Positions 33,556 through 44,649 of a stretch of 64,000 bases of DNA are shown in pieces. The notes under the pieces are model-generated. The model had not been told where the DNA came from. It made no database searches and saw nothing but the letters and a program-made list of their open reading frames with translations. This DNA is from Paraconiothyrium sp. Pb-2020 (taxonomy: Eukaryota; Ascomycota; Dothideomycetes; Pleosporales; Didymosphaeriaceae). The DNA lies in the NCBI GenBank assembly GCA_022419385.1, contig JAJUBI010000001.1, positions 868,001 to 932,000 on the forward strand, read 5' to 3'. The position numbers and the translations under genes were made by a program. The stretch's first letter is position 1, and each line of letters starts with the position of its first letter.

Positions 33556-33816
33556 AAACACCTCCCGAAATTGGTTGTCGACAATGGCTATTCACTGCCG
33601 CCGAGTATCGTAGGGCGAATCATACGAATCATACGATAGCAAAGCATGGTTTAAAGGTACACATCGGAGAAGAGCGGCTATCGGGATGCGCGCACGTCGG
33701 CCGTCGACCGCGACATACGATGCATACAAAGGATGCTTTCTACTTGCATCATAAACTACGATATCATATATTGATACAACGTAGAGTCGAAGCAGTCTTT
33801 TGATTTTCTAGCAACC

Positions 33817-35475
33817 ATGTCTGTCTTCTCTCTCGATGCCGCCCAAGGGAACCCGGTCAATTCCGAGACGGTAGACAAATTGTGCTCCCAACTCGGAGTT
33901 AGTATCGATGCTTCGGAGAAGGATGCTTACACTCGTCTTTTGGCTGTTTTTCACGATGCTAGCGAGCAACTAATGGCAATGGACGGTAGGGTAGTTCTTG
34001 TCTCAATGTCATGTCTCGACATTTGCTGACAGCGAGACCCAGATTATGTCCCATCGATTGATCAAGAACGCTTTCCAAGGGAGGATGTCCATTTTCCCGA
34101 GAAAGCTGAGAACTCCCACGGCGCCTGGGCATGGAGGTGCCGAATTGTAGACAAGCAAACCAAGTGCAGGAAACTTCAAGGCAAGAATTTCGCTATCAAA
34201 GACAACGTTGCGGTCAAAGATGTTCCCATGTTACTCGGTACCAACTTCATCAAAGGATACGTGCCAGATTGCGATGCAACGGTCGTCACACGAATCCTTG
34301 AAGCTGGAGGCGAGATCTCAGGCAAGGCTGTGTGTGAGAACATGTGCCACTCAGCCACGAGTCACTCATCAGGTACTGGTGTGGTCGAGAACCCTTTTGC
34401 CAAAGGTTACAGTTCCGGTGGTAGCTCAAGTGGTTCAGGTGTACTGGTCGCCCTCGGTGAGGTCTGGGGTGCGATTGGTGCAGATCAAGGTGGCAGTATA
34501 CGCGTCCCTGCAGCCAATTGTGGTATCGTGGGATTCAAACCGACCTTTGGGCTTGTCCCGTACACAGGTAGCGGAAGCAACGAGCCTACTAACGACCATT
34601 TGGGCCCTATGACTCGTACGGTATTAGACAATGCCATTTTTCTCGAAGCCATTGCCGGCAACGACAACATCGATGACCGCTCTTTTGCCGCGCCTCATCC
34701 GTCCAAGGTCCCCGAATACAGTACAGTACAGACAATTCCTAACGACAAGCCGCTTTCAGGTAAGCAGTTTGCGATCATCACGGAATCCCTCTCAACTCCG
34801 GCAACGGATCCTCGCGTCATCGAGACTTTCAGAGCCGCAGTCTCAAAATTCCAGGAGCTTGGCGCTACGGTGGAGGAAGTATCAATACCGATCCATTCGA
34901 AGGGTGCAGCAATATGGACCGGCATAAGCAAAGTCGGAGGCTTTCTTGCAAAGACTTCAGGCTCATTCGGCAGGAGGGGCCACCAAATGCTCGACCTCAA
35001 CGCCCTTTTACATCCTATTGCCCAGGAGAATTGGAATGAGGCTTACGTCTCGACGAAGAACATTTACTTGAACGGTTTATACGCTGTACAGCATTTCCCG
35101 TTACTGCTCGCCAAAGCCACAAACCTGTCTCGTCAACTGCGAGACGCATACGATACAGCGCTCAATGAATACGATCTCTTACTTACGCCCACATTACCTT
35201 ACGTCTCTACCAGTCATGCAGCGCCTGATGCTGCACCGCTTGAGCAGATCAAGAAGCAAGTTGGATTGACATCCAACACAGCACCATTCAACCAGAGTGG
35301 TCACCCTGTGTTATCTATGCCCATTGGGTTGTTACCAGTATTGGAAGGGCCGGGCGTGCAGGACAAAGTCAAGCTACCAGTCAGTATGCAGATCATAGGC
35401 AAATGGTGGGAGGAGATGGGGGTTTATGAGGCAGCTTTTGCATGGGAGAGGGCGAATGACTGGAAAACGATGTGA
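33817..35475 (+). CDS. Amidase-signature family hydrolase
   Basis: Exons 33817-33985 and 34043-35475 (57-base intron, CTGAC branch site) give 533 residues. The Ser-cisSer-Lys triad of the amidase signature family can be placed: Lys109 in Ile-Lys-Asp-Asn-Val, cis-Ser185 in the Gly-Gly-Ser-Ser-Ser-Gly block, and nucleophile Ser208 in Gly-Ala-Asp-Gln-Gly-Gly-Ser-Ile-Arg-Val-Pro-Ala. The spacing between these residues matches the family. Gly-Phe-Lys-Pro-Thr-Phe-Gly follows. A late Asn-Gln-Ser-Gly-His-Pro-Val-Leu-Ser-Met-Pro motif is also typical. No signal peptide. It should hydrolyse an amide and release ammonia. Together with the divergent PuuE-like enzyme and the NCS1 permease it suggests ring opening followed by deamidation of a nitrogen source; the true substrate cannot be told from sequence. 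Confidence 0.93.
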
Positions 35476-36391
35476 GCAGCCAAACCCTCATGGCTAAAGA
35501 ACTGAGTATCGCATCTATCGAAAAGCCTCGGTTTTTCAACAAAACGCGTAGAACGTCATGATACCTTTCTCTTGACCGTTAGCCTCTACCCAAATGACAG
35601 CATTTGTGCTCTCATTTGATGCATGACCAGTCCCTCGAGCACGCCACGGCGAAATGGTGTAGTCTGTTGCCTATGTATGAAATCATGTGGCTTGACCTGC
35701 CGTTTCAATGGTTATTGTTTTTCTCTCTCATCCTGGTGTTCTAGGGTGTAGGCCCGACTTGATACCGAACAACCACATTCCAGGGTTACCACGCCACTAT
35801 TGTTAATGTCAGTTTTTATTCTGTCTTAATATAAAGGCTGAAACGAAAGAAATGTCTGTATATAATCAGAATCAATCCAGCAGCCCTCGTGCATTGGCTG
35901 AGTGATTCGCAATTGGGTTCTACTGTTGCACGGGAGGGCTAGGGTAAGCGGCGGGTAGTAGCGCAGAAGCACGCGATTATGCAGGTAAACTTGCGATGTA
36001 GGCAATGTTCGAGTATCCAAACTTGTTTAAGCATTTCACCGGCAATTCACCGAAATGAGTATATTGGGCGCAGCAGCGAGACTAACTACAGTGGGCAGGC
36101 GATCGGACCAATCTTAACGCACCTACAATACGGAGGTTCGAGCGTAGCCGTTTGCAGGCAGAAGCCCTGAACATCACGTAACGCCATCCGGACTTTTTGC
36201 ACCGCGGAAGTGTTCCGTGAAGCATTACTGATGAACAATTGAGGCTCAGGGCGCTTACATGTGCATGTACCTTCCCTGATCAGCGAAAGTAGAATAAAGT
36301 TGAAAGCTATAAACTGGAAAGATGCCCAAAATCCAAACGGTGTGGCTGTTTCGATTCATCCGGTTTCCTTAACAACCGTCAATCGTTCAAG
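35476..36391. other. Intergenic between amidase and solute-binding protein
   Basis: No gene is supported. It carries the CGGAA-N3-TTCCG palindrome at 36205-36217. Confidence 0.5.
36205..36217. promoter_or_regulatory. CGGAA-N3-TTCCG palindrome
   Basis: A perfect inverted repeat with CGG/CCG ends, 175 bases upstream of the solute-binding protein ATG. The spacing (CGG-N7-CCG) differs from the other two palindromes in the cluster, so it may be read by another factor. Confidence 0.35.
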
Positions 36392-37484
36392 ATGCGTTCG
36401 TCAGTCGTCTTCGCCCTATCTGCTCTTGCAGCGACCGCACTTGGTGCACCAGCTGCTGAGAACCGTACTCTCGATGAAATCTACCAAGCTGCCCTAAAAG
36501 AAGGAGGAGTTGTCACCCTCTGGCACGGAGGCGACGAGAAGAATCAGCAAGATGGCCTGAAGCAGGCGTTCGAGAAGCGTTTCCCTGGAGTAACCCTCAA
36601 CGTGACCGTCGACCTTTCTAAATACCACGACGGGCGCCTCGATGATCAAATCGCCAACGACAACGTCTACGTTGACAGCATCATCCTGCAGACGCTGCAC
36701 GATTACCCTCGCTGGAAGAAGGAGGGTGCTCTTCTCAATTACAAGCCCAGCGAATTCGCGAACATCGCATCGGAGTTCGTAGACCCTGATGGTGCCTACT
36801 ACGGTTACGCTATCTTTGGCTGGAGCACGACTTGGAACACCGCAAAGTACAATGGCAGTCTGGCCGACTTCTCTGATGCGTTGTTGCCCGAGTTGAAGGA
36901 CAAGCTTATCCTCACCTACCCCAACGATGATGATGCCGTTCTGTACGCTTTCGATCTTATGTAAGTGCTCAAAGTGTAGGTGCGATAAATCGTCCCTAAC
37001 AGCAACCAGTGTCAAGAAGCTCGGTGTGGAATGGTTTGATGCTCTCGTCGCGCAGAACCCGACTTGGGTTCGTGGAAGCGCTACGCCTGGCGACCAACTC
37101 AAATTGGCAAACACCTCATATGTCGCTGCTTTCGCAACGGGAGGTGCCGGTGGCGCCAACGTGAACACCTCTAATCCTACGGACGCGCCCTTCGTTACCT
37201 GGCCGCAGACCGCAGCCATCTTGAAAGATGCTCCCCACCCCGAGGGCGCCAAACTGCTCCATAACTTCATCCTCAGCGATGAGTGGCAGTTTGCTTCACC
37301 CCAGTGGACCGTCCGCACTGATGCACCTGCTGATTTCCCGAACATCTTTGAGGAGAAGAACACCAATGTAACTAACTTCCTACCGTGGATGCTGAATAGG
37401 CCCAATGTTGAGAGGCTCCGTTTCTGGTATGAAGCGAGGCTCGGAACTGCGCAGGGTCTTAGCCCTCTTGAGGATGATTTGTAG
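36392..37484 (+). CDS. Secreted bacterial-type extracellular solute-binding protein
   Basis: Exons 36392-36960 and 37010-37484 (49-base intron, CTAAC branch site) give 347 residues. Residues 1-18 are a signal peptide (Val-Val-Phe-Ala-Leu-Ser-Ala-Leu-Ala). The mature part has the periplasmic-binding-protein fold pattern of the iron/thiamine/polyamine group: Tyr-Gln-Ala-Ala-Leu-Lys-Glu-Gly-Gly-Val-Val-Thr-Leu-Trp-His-Gly, then Phe-Glu-Lys-Arg-Phe-Pro-Gly-Val, and a late Gly-Ala-Lys-Leu-Leu-His-Asn-Phe-Ile-Leu-Ser-Asp-Glu-Trp-Gln. Asn-X-Ser/Thr sequons fit passage through the secretory pathway. In bacteria these proteins deliver ligands to ABC importers, which fungi lack. A scavenging or binding role is inferred. 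Such genes are thought to derive from bacterial transfer. It lies beside the amidase and may belong to the cluster. Confidence 0.88.
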
Positions 37485-38021
37485 ACGTGGAAAATTGGCA
37501 GGTGATGTGATGGAGCCGTATGCTTCGATTCTGTAAATAGCTCTTGCCGCTCAATTCAACATGAAATGCACTTTATTTCAGCTTGGCCGTCTCGGTATAG
37601 TCGAGAGACATTACTTTGCCTATTTTATCTGGTGACCTAGTAATTGATGAATGCAAGAGACGCGCACGTATCATAGTCGGTCGTAGAAGTTCTTGCCCAC
37701 CTCATAGCTCTGGGTCAAATTAGGATGTGACTCGATATCCGCGAATCCAACCTTATGAGCAAACTCACTATGAGCAAGCTAATAGGTAAAGAGGGCTAAA
37801 GGAGCTTGGTGAGAAAAACTCAAGCTACATGCATACCATGTGAAGGAAAAGGAAAACGAGAACAAAAGCACACGAAGAGATAGTTTGCAAATCATGATTC
37901 TATTCGTCTAGCGAACAATATTCACATCAAGAAAATAATATATACACTCAAGCTCCAATCCTTCACATTTCTTCCCCTGTTCATCAGTAGGACTTCATCC
38001 TAATCCCATTTACACCTGCAT
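37485..38021. other. Convergent intergenic region, nothing recognised
   Basis: Stop-rich sequence between two convergent genes. No RNA gene or repeat was seen. Confidence 0.5.
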
Positions 38022-39014
38022 CTAGAAGGTGAGGGTGTTACCTGCGGTGCCGACAACGGCGGCCTCGACAGCAGAAGCCTCAATGAGGTCATACGTGTAC
38101 GGGACCGAGCTGAGAGTACCCTCAGGGGCGGTGTTTTCAGCACCACCAAAGTCGTTGCCGTTGGCGACAGCGCCGGCATCGTTGTCAGCGCTGTAGAGGG
38201 GCTTCTTGCTGTCGACCCATACGTTGTTCTCAACGAGGACCTGAGCACCAAGACGAGCGTTGATGCCGTCAGAGACGGCGTTGTAGTAGTTGTTGAAGAA
38301 GTGGCCGGTTCCGAAGCGGAGCGAGGGGCCGCGGGAGTTGATGTTCTCCCAGTGGTTGTTGTGGTAGGTTACGCGGAGGTGGCCGGTGTCCTCATCGGCG
38401 TTGCTGTCGGAGTGGCCAACGAGCGAGGCCTTCCAGTGGTCGTGGAACTTGGTGTTGGAGATGGTGACAAAGTCAGCAGCGTGGGTCAAGTCAATGAGAC
38501 CATCGTAGTAGTCCTTGTCGTGGTCACGGTCGGAAGAGACGTCGAGGTGGTCAAGCCAGACGTTCTCGGACTTCTGGACGGCGATGGCGTCGCCACCGAC
38601 AACCTTCTGGATGGCAAGGTTACGGATGATGACGTTCTTCACTCCCTTGACAGTGATGGTGAAGTTCTCGAGCACAACGGAGCTGTCCTTGCCGAGGATG
38701 GACTTGTTGGAGCCGACCTTTACGTTGTCGCCGCTTCCCGTGATGCTGGAAGTGATGGTGATGACAGCGGCCTCGTCGCCCTCGACAGCTGCCTGGAGCT
38801 CTTCGAGCGAAGCGACAGACACAGCAGAGCCACCAGCTCCACCGGTGGTTCCTCCGTTCTGGCTGGCATAACCGATGGGGCCGTCGCTGCTGGTGGAGTT
38901 GCCGGAGCTAGTGCCTTTCTGGCGAGCATAGATGCCATTCTTCTTGATGGTAGGTGTAGGTGCTGCCAGAGCGAGGGCCGAAAGGCCGAGCGGGATGAAA
39001 GATGAAAACCTCAT
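38022..39014 (-). CDS. Secreted pectate lyase (PL1)
   Basis: A single exon encoding 330 residues. The ATG at 39014 starts a signal peptide (Phe-Ile-Pro-Leu-Gly-Leu-Ser-Ala-Leu-Ala-Leu-Ala-Ala); an in-frame ATG 39 bases upstream is less likely. A low-complexity Ser/Gly linker follows up to about residue 65. The catalytic part is a parallel beta-helix of the PL1 family: Asn-Val-Ile-Ile-Arg-Asn-Leu, a calcium-binding Asp-His-Leu-Asp-Val-Ser-Ser-Asp region, Tyr-Tyr-Asp-Gly-Leu-Ile-Asp, Phe-His-Asp-His-Trp-Lys-Ala-Ser-Leu-Val-Gly-His-Ser-Asp, and Arg-Gly-Pro-Ser-Leu-Arg-Phe-Gly with the catalytic Arg. It cleaves polygalacturonate by beta-elimination outside the cell, pointing to plant-associated growth. 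Confidence 0.96.
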   Translation of the reverse strand: MRFSSFIPLGLSALALAAPTPTIKKNGIYARQKGTSSGNSTSSDGPIGYASQNGGTTGGAGGSAVSVASLEELQAAVEGDEAAVITITSSITGSGDNVKVGSNKSILGKDSSVVLENFTITVKGVKNVIIRNLAIQKVVGGDAIAVQKSENVWLDHLDVSSDRDHDKDYYDGLIDLTHAADFVTISNTKFHDHWKASLVGHSDSNADEDTGHLRVTYHNNHWENINSRGPSLRFGTGHFFNNYYNAVSDGINARLGAQVLVENNVWVDSKKPLYSADNDAGAVANGNDFGGAENTAPEGTLSSVPYTYDLIEASAVEAAVVGTAGNTLTF

Positions 39015-40754
39015 TGCGTCGAGCTGATGAAGAAAGAGTGACGAAAAGAACAAGTGAAGGACTGGGAAGCTTGTTGAAAGAACGAAAAGACAGCGTAGGC
39101 TGGAGAACAGTCTACTGAGAATTTTTCAAGGTCTTATACCTGAGCAGCACATCACCTCATTCCGATGGGGAGCATGAAGCCGCGCGCTCCTGTGTAATCG
39201 CAGTTCCAGAAAGGGCATAATAGTGGTACCAATAGCGGCGTATGTTTCCACAAAGACAATCCACCAATCACTCGAGATACAGCGAGCGGGAAATGGTTCG
39301 TAGGATCGGGCAATTTCCCTATAATGACAAGCTCTTAAGGTGCCATTTCTTGGCTGATTTGGATGGTGGGCGCGTCTTTGTTTGTTTGAAACGTCGTTTC
39401 CCAAATGTGGGCGGGTTTTCGTCTCCACAAACCGCTTGGCAGGGGTAGTAGCAGGGGTTGTTGAAACATCGCGTCCATCGCGAACTTTTTCCCCTTGATA
39501 GCGCGAACGGGGTGTGCAAGCGAACGCGAACCCCGTCATGCTATTGTGTCTACTGTGGTAAGCTCAAGAGGCTTCTAGAGCGTTCGTATATGTACGAAGG
39601 TCGGAGTCCCGGGAGCAGGAGCAATGCGGCTTGCACTGAGGTTCAACTGAGTCATGTGAGGGCCAAAAGCAAGCACCTATTGACAAGCCTCCCTTCTAGG
39701 AATGTATGTTACTTACAATTGGCACGACATAGCAGTCGGGTTGTCGGAAGTAGAACATGTTGGAGGTTGTGTGAACGATGTTGGGGCTCTAGCGCGTAGC
39801 CCACAACAGATCAACCATTTCTGAACATGAACGACGAACGTTGGTTGCTTGACTATCAGCCTGGATCTCTACTGATCGTTGCGAAAGTCGCGAGTGGCTT
39901 GGATGTATATTGTTGTGAAAGCTCAGTAGCTATTACATGTTCATTCGTGTCTGCAGCGGCCATTTGCAACTTTACATGCAGTAAGCGCGCCATTTAGATG
40001 CTCCTGAGCATCCGTTAATTTGGGTGAGGCTTGAAACAAAGTTCTTTGACGGGGTTCACGCTGTAGCTAGCATCCCCTTTTCCATATGGCCAGGGTTCAG
40101 AACCTGTAAAGTCCGTAGTATGGTTCCGAGTGGCTGAGTTGGGGGCTGGAGTGAGCTTGAAGCGAGCTCAGCGCAAAGTCAGGCATATCTCTTCAAGATT
40201 GCCCAAAGGGCACCAGATTATTGACTTGATGAATCAAAGCATCCGGGAATGAGGACAGCTTCTTTTACGGGAGATGTAGGTTATGTCTAGAAATTTAAGC
40301 ACATTCTGTTGCTCTTTACCTGGGACCGGCAACTCAATGTGCTGTAGTGTGACTGGACACTCAAAGGGCCATATTACAGTTGATACATCAACGCTTTGGT
40401 GGTGGGGGTGGAATTCTGTTTGCGGACGTTGCAGGTCAATCTGGGGGTCAATATATCCCCACGTGACGTGACATCATCGTCCAGCCGGCTACCATCGTCA
40501 AAGAAGACAGAGTAGCAACGTAAACAGGCAGCAACACAAACGCCACTTACATCCGTCACTATATTCAATTCCCGAACACGACTCCGTGACAGTCCACGCA
40601 ATCGAACCACCCCTCCAAAGCCACTCACTAGTATCACGCTCAAAGGTCGAACCTCGCAACGCGCATCCTAAGTTGACCCAGCCCACGACACGACTCCCCC
40701 CGCGGTTCAGTCCACCATAAAGCATATTACTCTCAACATAACGCAATCGCAAAG
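39015..40754. other. Intergenic, no supported gene
   Basis: Open frames at 39126-39800 and 40374-40923 overlap on opposite strands without motifs. It should contain the pectate lyase promoter at its left end and that of the gene at 40755 at its right end. Confidence 0.4.
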
Positions 40755-41439
40755 ATGCCACCCATCCAAATCCACAAAAACGACCCCATAACAGCCGCCA
40801 AACCCTCCGGCACCACCCCTCAAACCGCGCAAGACACGCCCCAAAACCCACCGCCAACACGCACAACCCCCGCCTCCGCCCCCGCAACCACAACCGCAGA
40901 CGCCTCCCTCCCACCGCCTCCACAGCCGGGCGCGCGCCCTCTCGCCCCTACGGCATCCTCCAACACAGCCAGCTCCGACCCTCCAGCGCCCCAGCCAGGC
41001 TACACAGCAACACACCTCACAACCGAAACACGCCTCTCTCGGCCTCCGCCTCAGTACCACATCCCGCGCTAGCGACGCACAACTCGCCGGCCGCTCGACT
41101 GTGCCGTCGACTACAGCTAGCGGGCCAGGCCCGACGAGACTGGACACGGGCAGGAGTGCCGCAGGCGTCGCCGTTCCAGCAACAGCACAGTGGCGGTGCG
41201 GTGCCGAATCCAAGGACAGCTTGGAGGGCCCGCCGGGGTACCAGCAGGCGCCTGACAACTCACCGTATGCGGTGGGGGGAGGGTCGCTGGGGACAGGAGG
41301 CGTGAGTGGGCTAGCTGGTGGGACGGAGGGAGAGGGTGTCGGGCAGCAGGCGTGGAATATGTTGGCCAAGGCGGGGGAGGCGCTGAAGAAGGGAGAAGAG
41401 GCGGTTTGGAAGGCGGTTAGGGAAGTGAGCGGTGGATGA
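40755..41439 (+). pseudogene. Pro/Thr-rich conserved fungal protein with one frame break
   Basis: The first segment (40755 to about 41065) encodes a Pro/Thr/Ala-rich region ending in Pro-Pro-Pro-Gln-Tyr. The second, ending with TGA at 41437-41439, continues one frame later with Gln-Leu-Ala-Gly-Arg-Ser-Thr and ends with the family-like Ser-Leu-Glu-Gly-Pro-Pro-Gly-Tyr-Gln-Gln, then Trp-Asn-Met-Leu-Ala-Lys-Ala-Gly-Glu-Ala-Leu-Lys-Lys-Gly-Glu. A single extra base near 41066 in ATCCCGCGCT would explain the switch; no plausible intron bridges it. The protein would be about 227 residues, with no signal peptide, and of unknown function. Because both halves look well conserved, a sequencing error is as likely as real inactivation. 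Confidence 0.65.
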
Positions 41440-41932
41440 TAATAGTGCAGAATAGCCGAGCAATGACTTGTTGAACAACTTAGGCGAAGGCGCTGCTGGC
41501 TTCCGTGTTGGACATGGAACACCAGTCAGCCTTGGGGCATGTGGCACCATTTCAAGAATGGAAACACCAGACCGTGGACGAGGGTAGGAGGCATGTACAT
41601 CACATAGCATCGAATGAATCATATGAAAAACCAGCATGAACTTCTATAAGTGCACTATTTTCCCCAGCACCAGCGATAGCAAAGTTACAGTAAAGGGAAA
41701 TGACATGTAATACAAGATGCCGTGATAGGGAAAAAAGATGTGCCAGGCAAAGTAAAGTACAAGGTGTATTACCACCGACACGTGCTTTTCGTTACCCGGG
41801 AACAAGCTTCTGCCCAGGATACGGGCATCGTATTGCTCCTCAACCACCACCACCGCGAACCTCACACCGGATCAAGTCACCCCTCCACATCGATCGATTA
41901 GGGTATCCGTGATTGTTGTGAACGAGAGACGC
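41440..41932. other. Convergent intergenic region
   Basis: 3' flanks of the Pro/Thr-rich gene and of the ADP/ATP carrier. Nothing else was recognised. Confidence 0.5.
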
Positions 41933-43286
41933 TTATTTGAACTTCTTGCCGAACATGATGAGCTGCACCTGGTCGTAGATGGACAGCACACCAGCACCGG
42001 CGACACCACGGAGGATGTTGGCACCAGCACCCTTGAAGAGAGACTTGACACCCTCGGCGGCGATGATCTGGCGGGCGGCATCGGCGGAAGACTTGTACTT
42101 GACGGCCTCACCGGAGGTCATCATCATACGACGACGGATGGTGTCGAGAGGGTAGGAAGCGATACCAGCACCAGTGGTGACAGTCCAGCCGAGAGCGAAA
42201 GAGGCCAAGAAGTTACCCTCGAGAGGGCCGACAAGGACGACGGGCTTGATGGAGTCGTACATACCGAAGTACAGACCACGGTAGACGACTATACCAAGAA
42301 CGGAGGGCATGAAACCACGGTAGAGACCGGCAATACCGTCGGAAGCGAGGGTCTTCTTGTAGACATCGACGAGACCGTTGAACTGGCGGTCACCACCCTT
42401 CTTAGCGTTCTTGGCGTCGTTGGCAAGACGGGTACGGGCGTAGTCGAGGGAGTAGACGAAGAGAAGGGAAGTGGCACCAGCAGCACCACCGGAGGCCAAG
42501 TTACCCATCATCCACTTGGCGTAACCGTCACGCTCCTTCTTGAAGGCGAACATGCTCTTGTAGGTGTCACGGAAAGCGAAGTTGAGAGCCTGGGTAGGGA
42601 AGTAACGGATGACGTTGGCAGTGTTACCGCGCCACAGCGAGAGGACACCCTCCTGCTGGGAGGTACGGCGGAAGCACTCCACGATACCATCGTACTTGCG
42701 GTCGAGACGGCCGGTCTTAAGCATCTCATCCTAGAACGCATCGTGGTCAGCGGCGACGCCAGGAGATAGATAGGCGATGGATCCGACATACCTGATTCTG
42801 GATGAGGAGCTTGACACGCTCGATGGGGGCGGCGGCGGTCTTCGAGACGGCGGCAGAGCCACCACCCACTGTAGATAAGAAGTCAGTAATCGCGGTTCGA
42901 CCGTAAAATTTTCATCGCTTGCGCATCGATGCCGAAGCTCAATTGTGCCCCGGAATCGATAGCAATGGCGATGTTAAACAAGACGTACTCAAGAAATCGA
43001 CCACGAAGCCCTGCGCGTTGAGTTAGCAGCTGTGCGGAAGGTTGGTGTCGCTATCAAAGCCCAGCCCACGGCCATCCTCCCAACCGCCAGAAGCCCAATT
43101 CCATCTCACAGTATCGTCGCGATGCTCGGGAGACGTCGCGCGGTGCCGTTGAGATGGGATCGATGTCCTCGTGCCCGTTGGGGGTTGCGGATATGGCCAG
43201 GTGTCGGAAGCTTGATATTGTTGGGGAATACTCACGGGCATGCCCATGAAGGACTTGTCGCCCTGGTTTACTTCTCCCTTGGCCAT
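41933..43286 (-). CDS. Mitochondrial ADP/ATP carrier
   Basis: Four exons (43286-43236, 43010-42989, 42868-42792, 42730-41933) give 315 residues in phase. The second exon is only 22 bases. The protein has three mitochondrial-carrier repeats with Pro-X-Asp/Glu-X-X-Lys/Arg signatures (Pro-Ile-Glu-Arg-Val-Lys in repeat 1, Ser-Leu-Asp-Tyr-Ala-Arg in repeat 2, Pro-Leu-Asp-Thr-Ile-Arg in repeat 3). The Arg-Arg-Arg-Met-Met-Met motif is diagnostic of ADP/ATP translocases. It exchanges matrix ATP for cytosolic ADP across the inner mitochondrial membrane. Length and signatures match the family and the gene looks intact. Codon use is biased to C-ending codons, as expected for a highly expressed housekeeping gene. 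Confidence 0.97.
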
Positions 43287-44649
43287 TGTGTCGGTGTGGA
43301 GAGGAGATTTGATAAAGTGAGGATGGATGGAGGTTGTTGAGGATCCGGGAGTATTTGAAGGGCAGCAGGAGCGACGCAGAAATCTTTCGCCGCCCGGGCC
43401 ATGACGCTCTTGGCGCGCTAGTCTGCCTTGGTCGACCGCTTCTCCGGCTGCTGTCGAAACCTCGGGGAGGGCGGATTTTCGGTTGCAGTAGCAGCGGAGT
43501 GGCAGCGCTATCTTTACCGGGCATGCATCACGGTGGGATTCGAGCACTGTATCTCCCGCGTTTGACTGTGGCATTGCACTGCTATCACAGCGGCCTCCTC
43601 TACTGCTGCCTCCACGCCTCCGTCTTCATCACAAGCCACGGGCCTAACCGCGGACCCCTGCCCGTTGCTGTAACAACTCGTCGGATACGTTTTCGCGCAA
43701 CAACCGCACCCTGCCCTCCCACGGATTCGATATCTCACTAAATCGAACCCAATCACGGGGTACCCACAGCTTCGCAATTGCCATTGCCATTGCTGGCTGC
43801 TCCGGCCTCAATCCGCGCGCCGTCGCGAAAAAAGGCCCAGGCCTGGATGGAGATAGGGGTCGGGTAATCTCGGGCCGCTGGAGCCAATGATCGCCCGGGG
43901 GCAGCAAAATCTGCGACGACGCCGTCTTCCAGGGTCCGAAATGGCAAAGATACTTCGTACCTGGTCCCGCATGCCGACGTCGATGCTGCTGTCGTGTGCA
44001 ACTTCTTCCGCGTGCTGAGGTTGATCCCACAGCCAGACTCCAGCATGCTGATAGCAACGACGCGGAACTTCATCACCAGCCTACCGGGTGTGGAAACCCG
44101 GTTGAAAAGAAAAAGGATACGGAACCCTTCCCGGCCATGCTGATACATGTATAGTTTGACTCCGGCAATCGACCCGAAAGGTATTGAGACCATGTTCGGA
44201 TCTACCCTCAACTTCAACTGTTCTTCTGTATTTGATTGACCCGCCGGTCGTTGAGCTCGCAGAAAGGCGGCCCTCCTGTTTCAGCAACTCTAGTTTTGAC
44301 TTGAGCAAATTGACCCTATAAGAATATATTAGAGTTAGGTAAGGGTAAGGTGAATTTTACCATCTATCTCCCTTTTGATCTTCAAGTTCAATAGTCAATC
44401 TATCAATATATCAAGTGCATACTCGCCTGTCAATTTCAAAATTTGAGTATCAATTCGTACATTTCGTCCCCCCAGCTTCCACGTCACTCCAGGAAACTAC
44501 GTTCATATGATTACACTCAACACGTAACAAGTATGCTGGACGCTCGGCGGAAACTGGTACAGATGCTGCTATCATATCATTTCCTTTTCTCTCATACGCA
44601 GAGCTCTAATTAGCATCCCATCACTAGCGATACTCCTTCCCACATCCTC
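43287..44649. other. Intergenic, no supported gene
   Basis: It includes the ADP/ATP carrier promoter. Long open frames at 43514-44217 show no motif and occur on both strands. From 44300 to 44640 the DNA is AT-rich. Confidence 0.4.

Larger units (their letters stand above)
33234..33816. other. Divergent promoter between PuuE-like hydrolase and amidase
   Basis: Contains the two GATA-site pairs and the TCGG-N4-CCGA palindrome listed separately. No gene. Confidence 0.6.

Noticed and set aside
38301..39005. 234-codon open frame antisense to the pectate lyase
   Set aside because: Val/Asp/Gly-rich antisense shadow of a codon-biased gene; the pectate lyase on the other strand is unambiguous.
39126..39539. 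Leftward open frame upstream of the pectate lyase
   Set aside because: It overlaps other open frames in both directions, shows no protein family features and lies in the likely promoter.
40498..41522. Long leftward open frames opposite the Pro/Thr-rich gene
   Set aside because: They are the antisense of a Pro/Gly-rich coding region and consist of Gly/Arg/Cys-rich shadow sequence.
41909..42769. 286-codon open frame antisense to the ADP/ATP carrier
   Set aside because: It is the shadow of a strongly codon-biased housekeeping gene and has no plausible protein features.
43514..44217. Long open frames on both strands upstream of the ADP/ATP carrier
   Set aside because: GC-rich sequence gives long open frames by chance. 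Composition is unbalanced and no motif or conserved ending is present.
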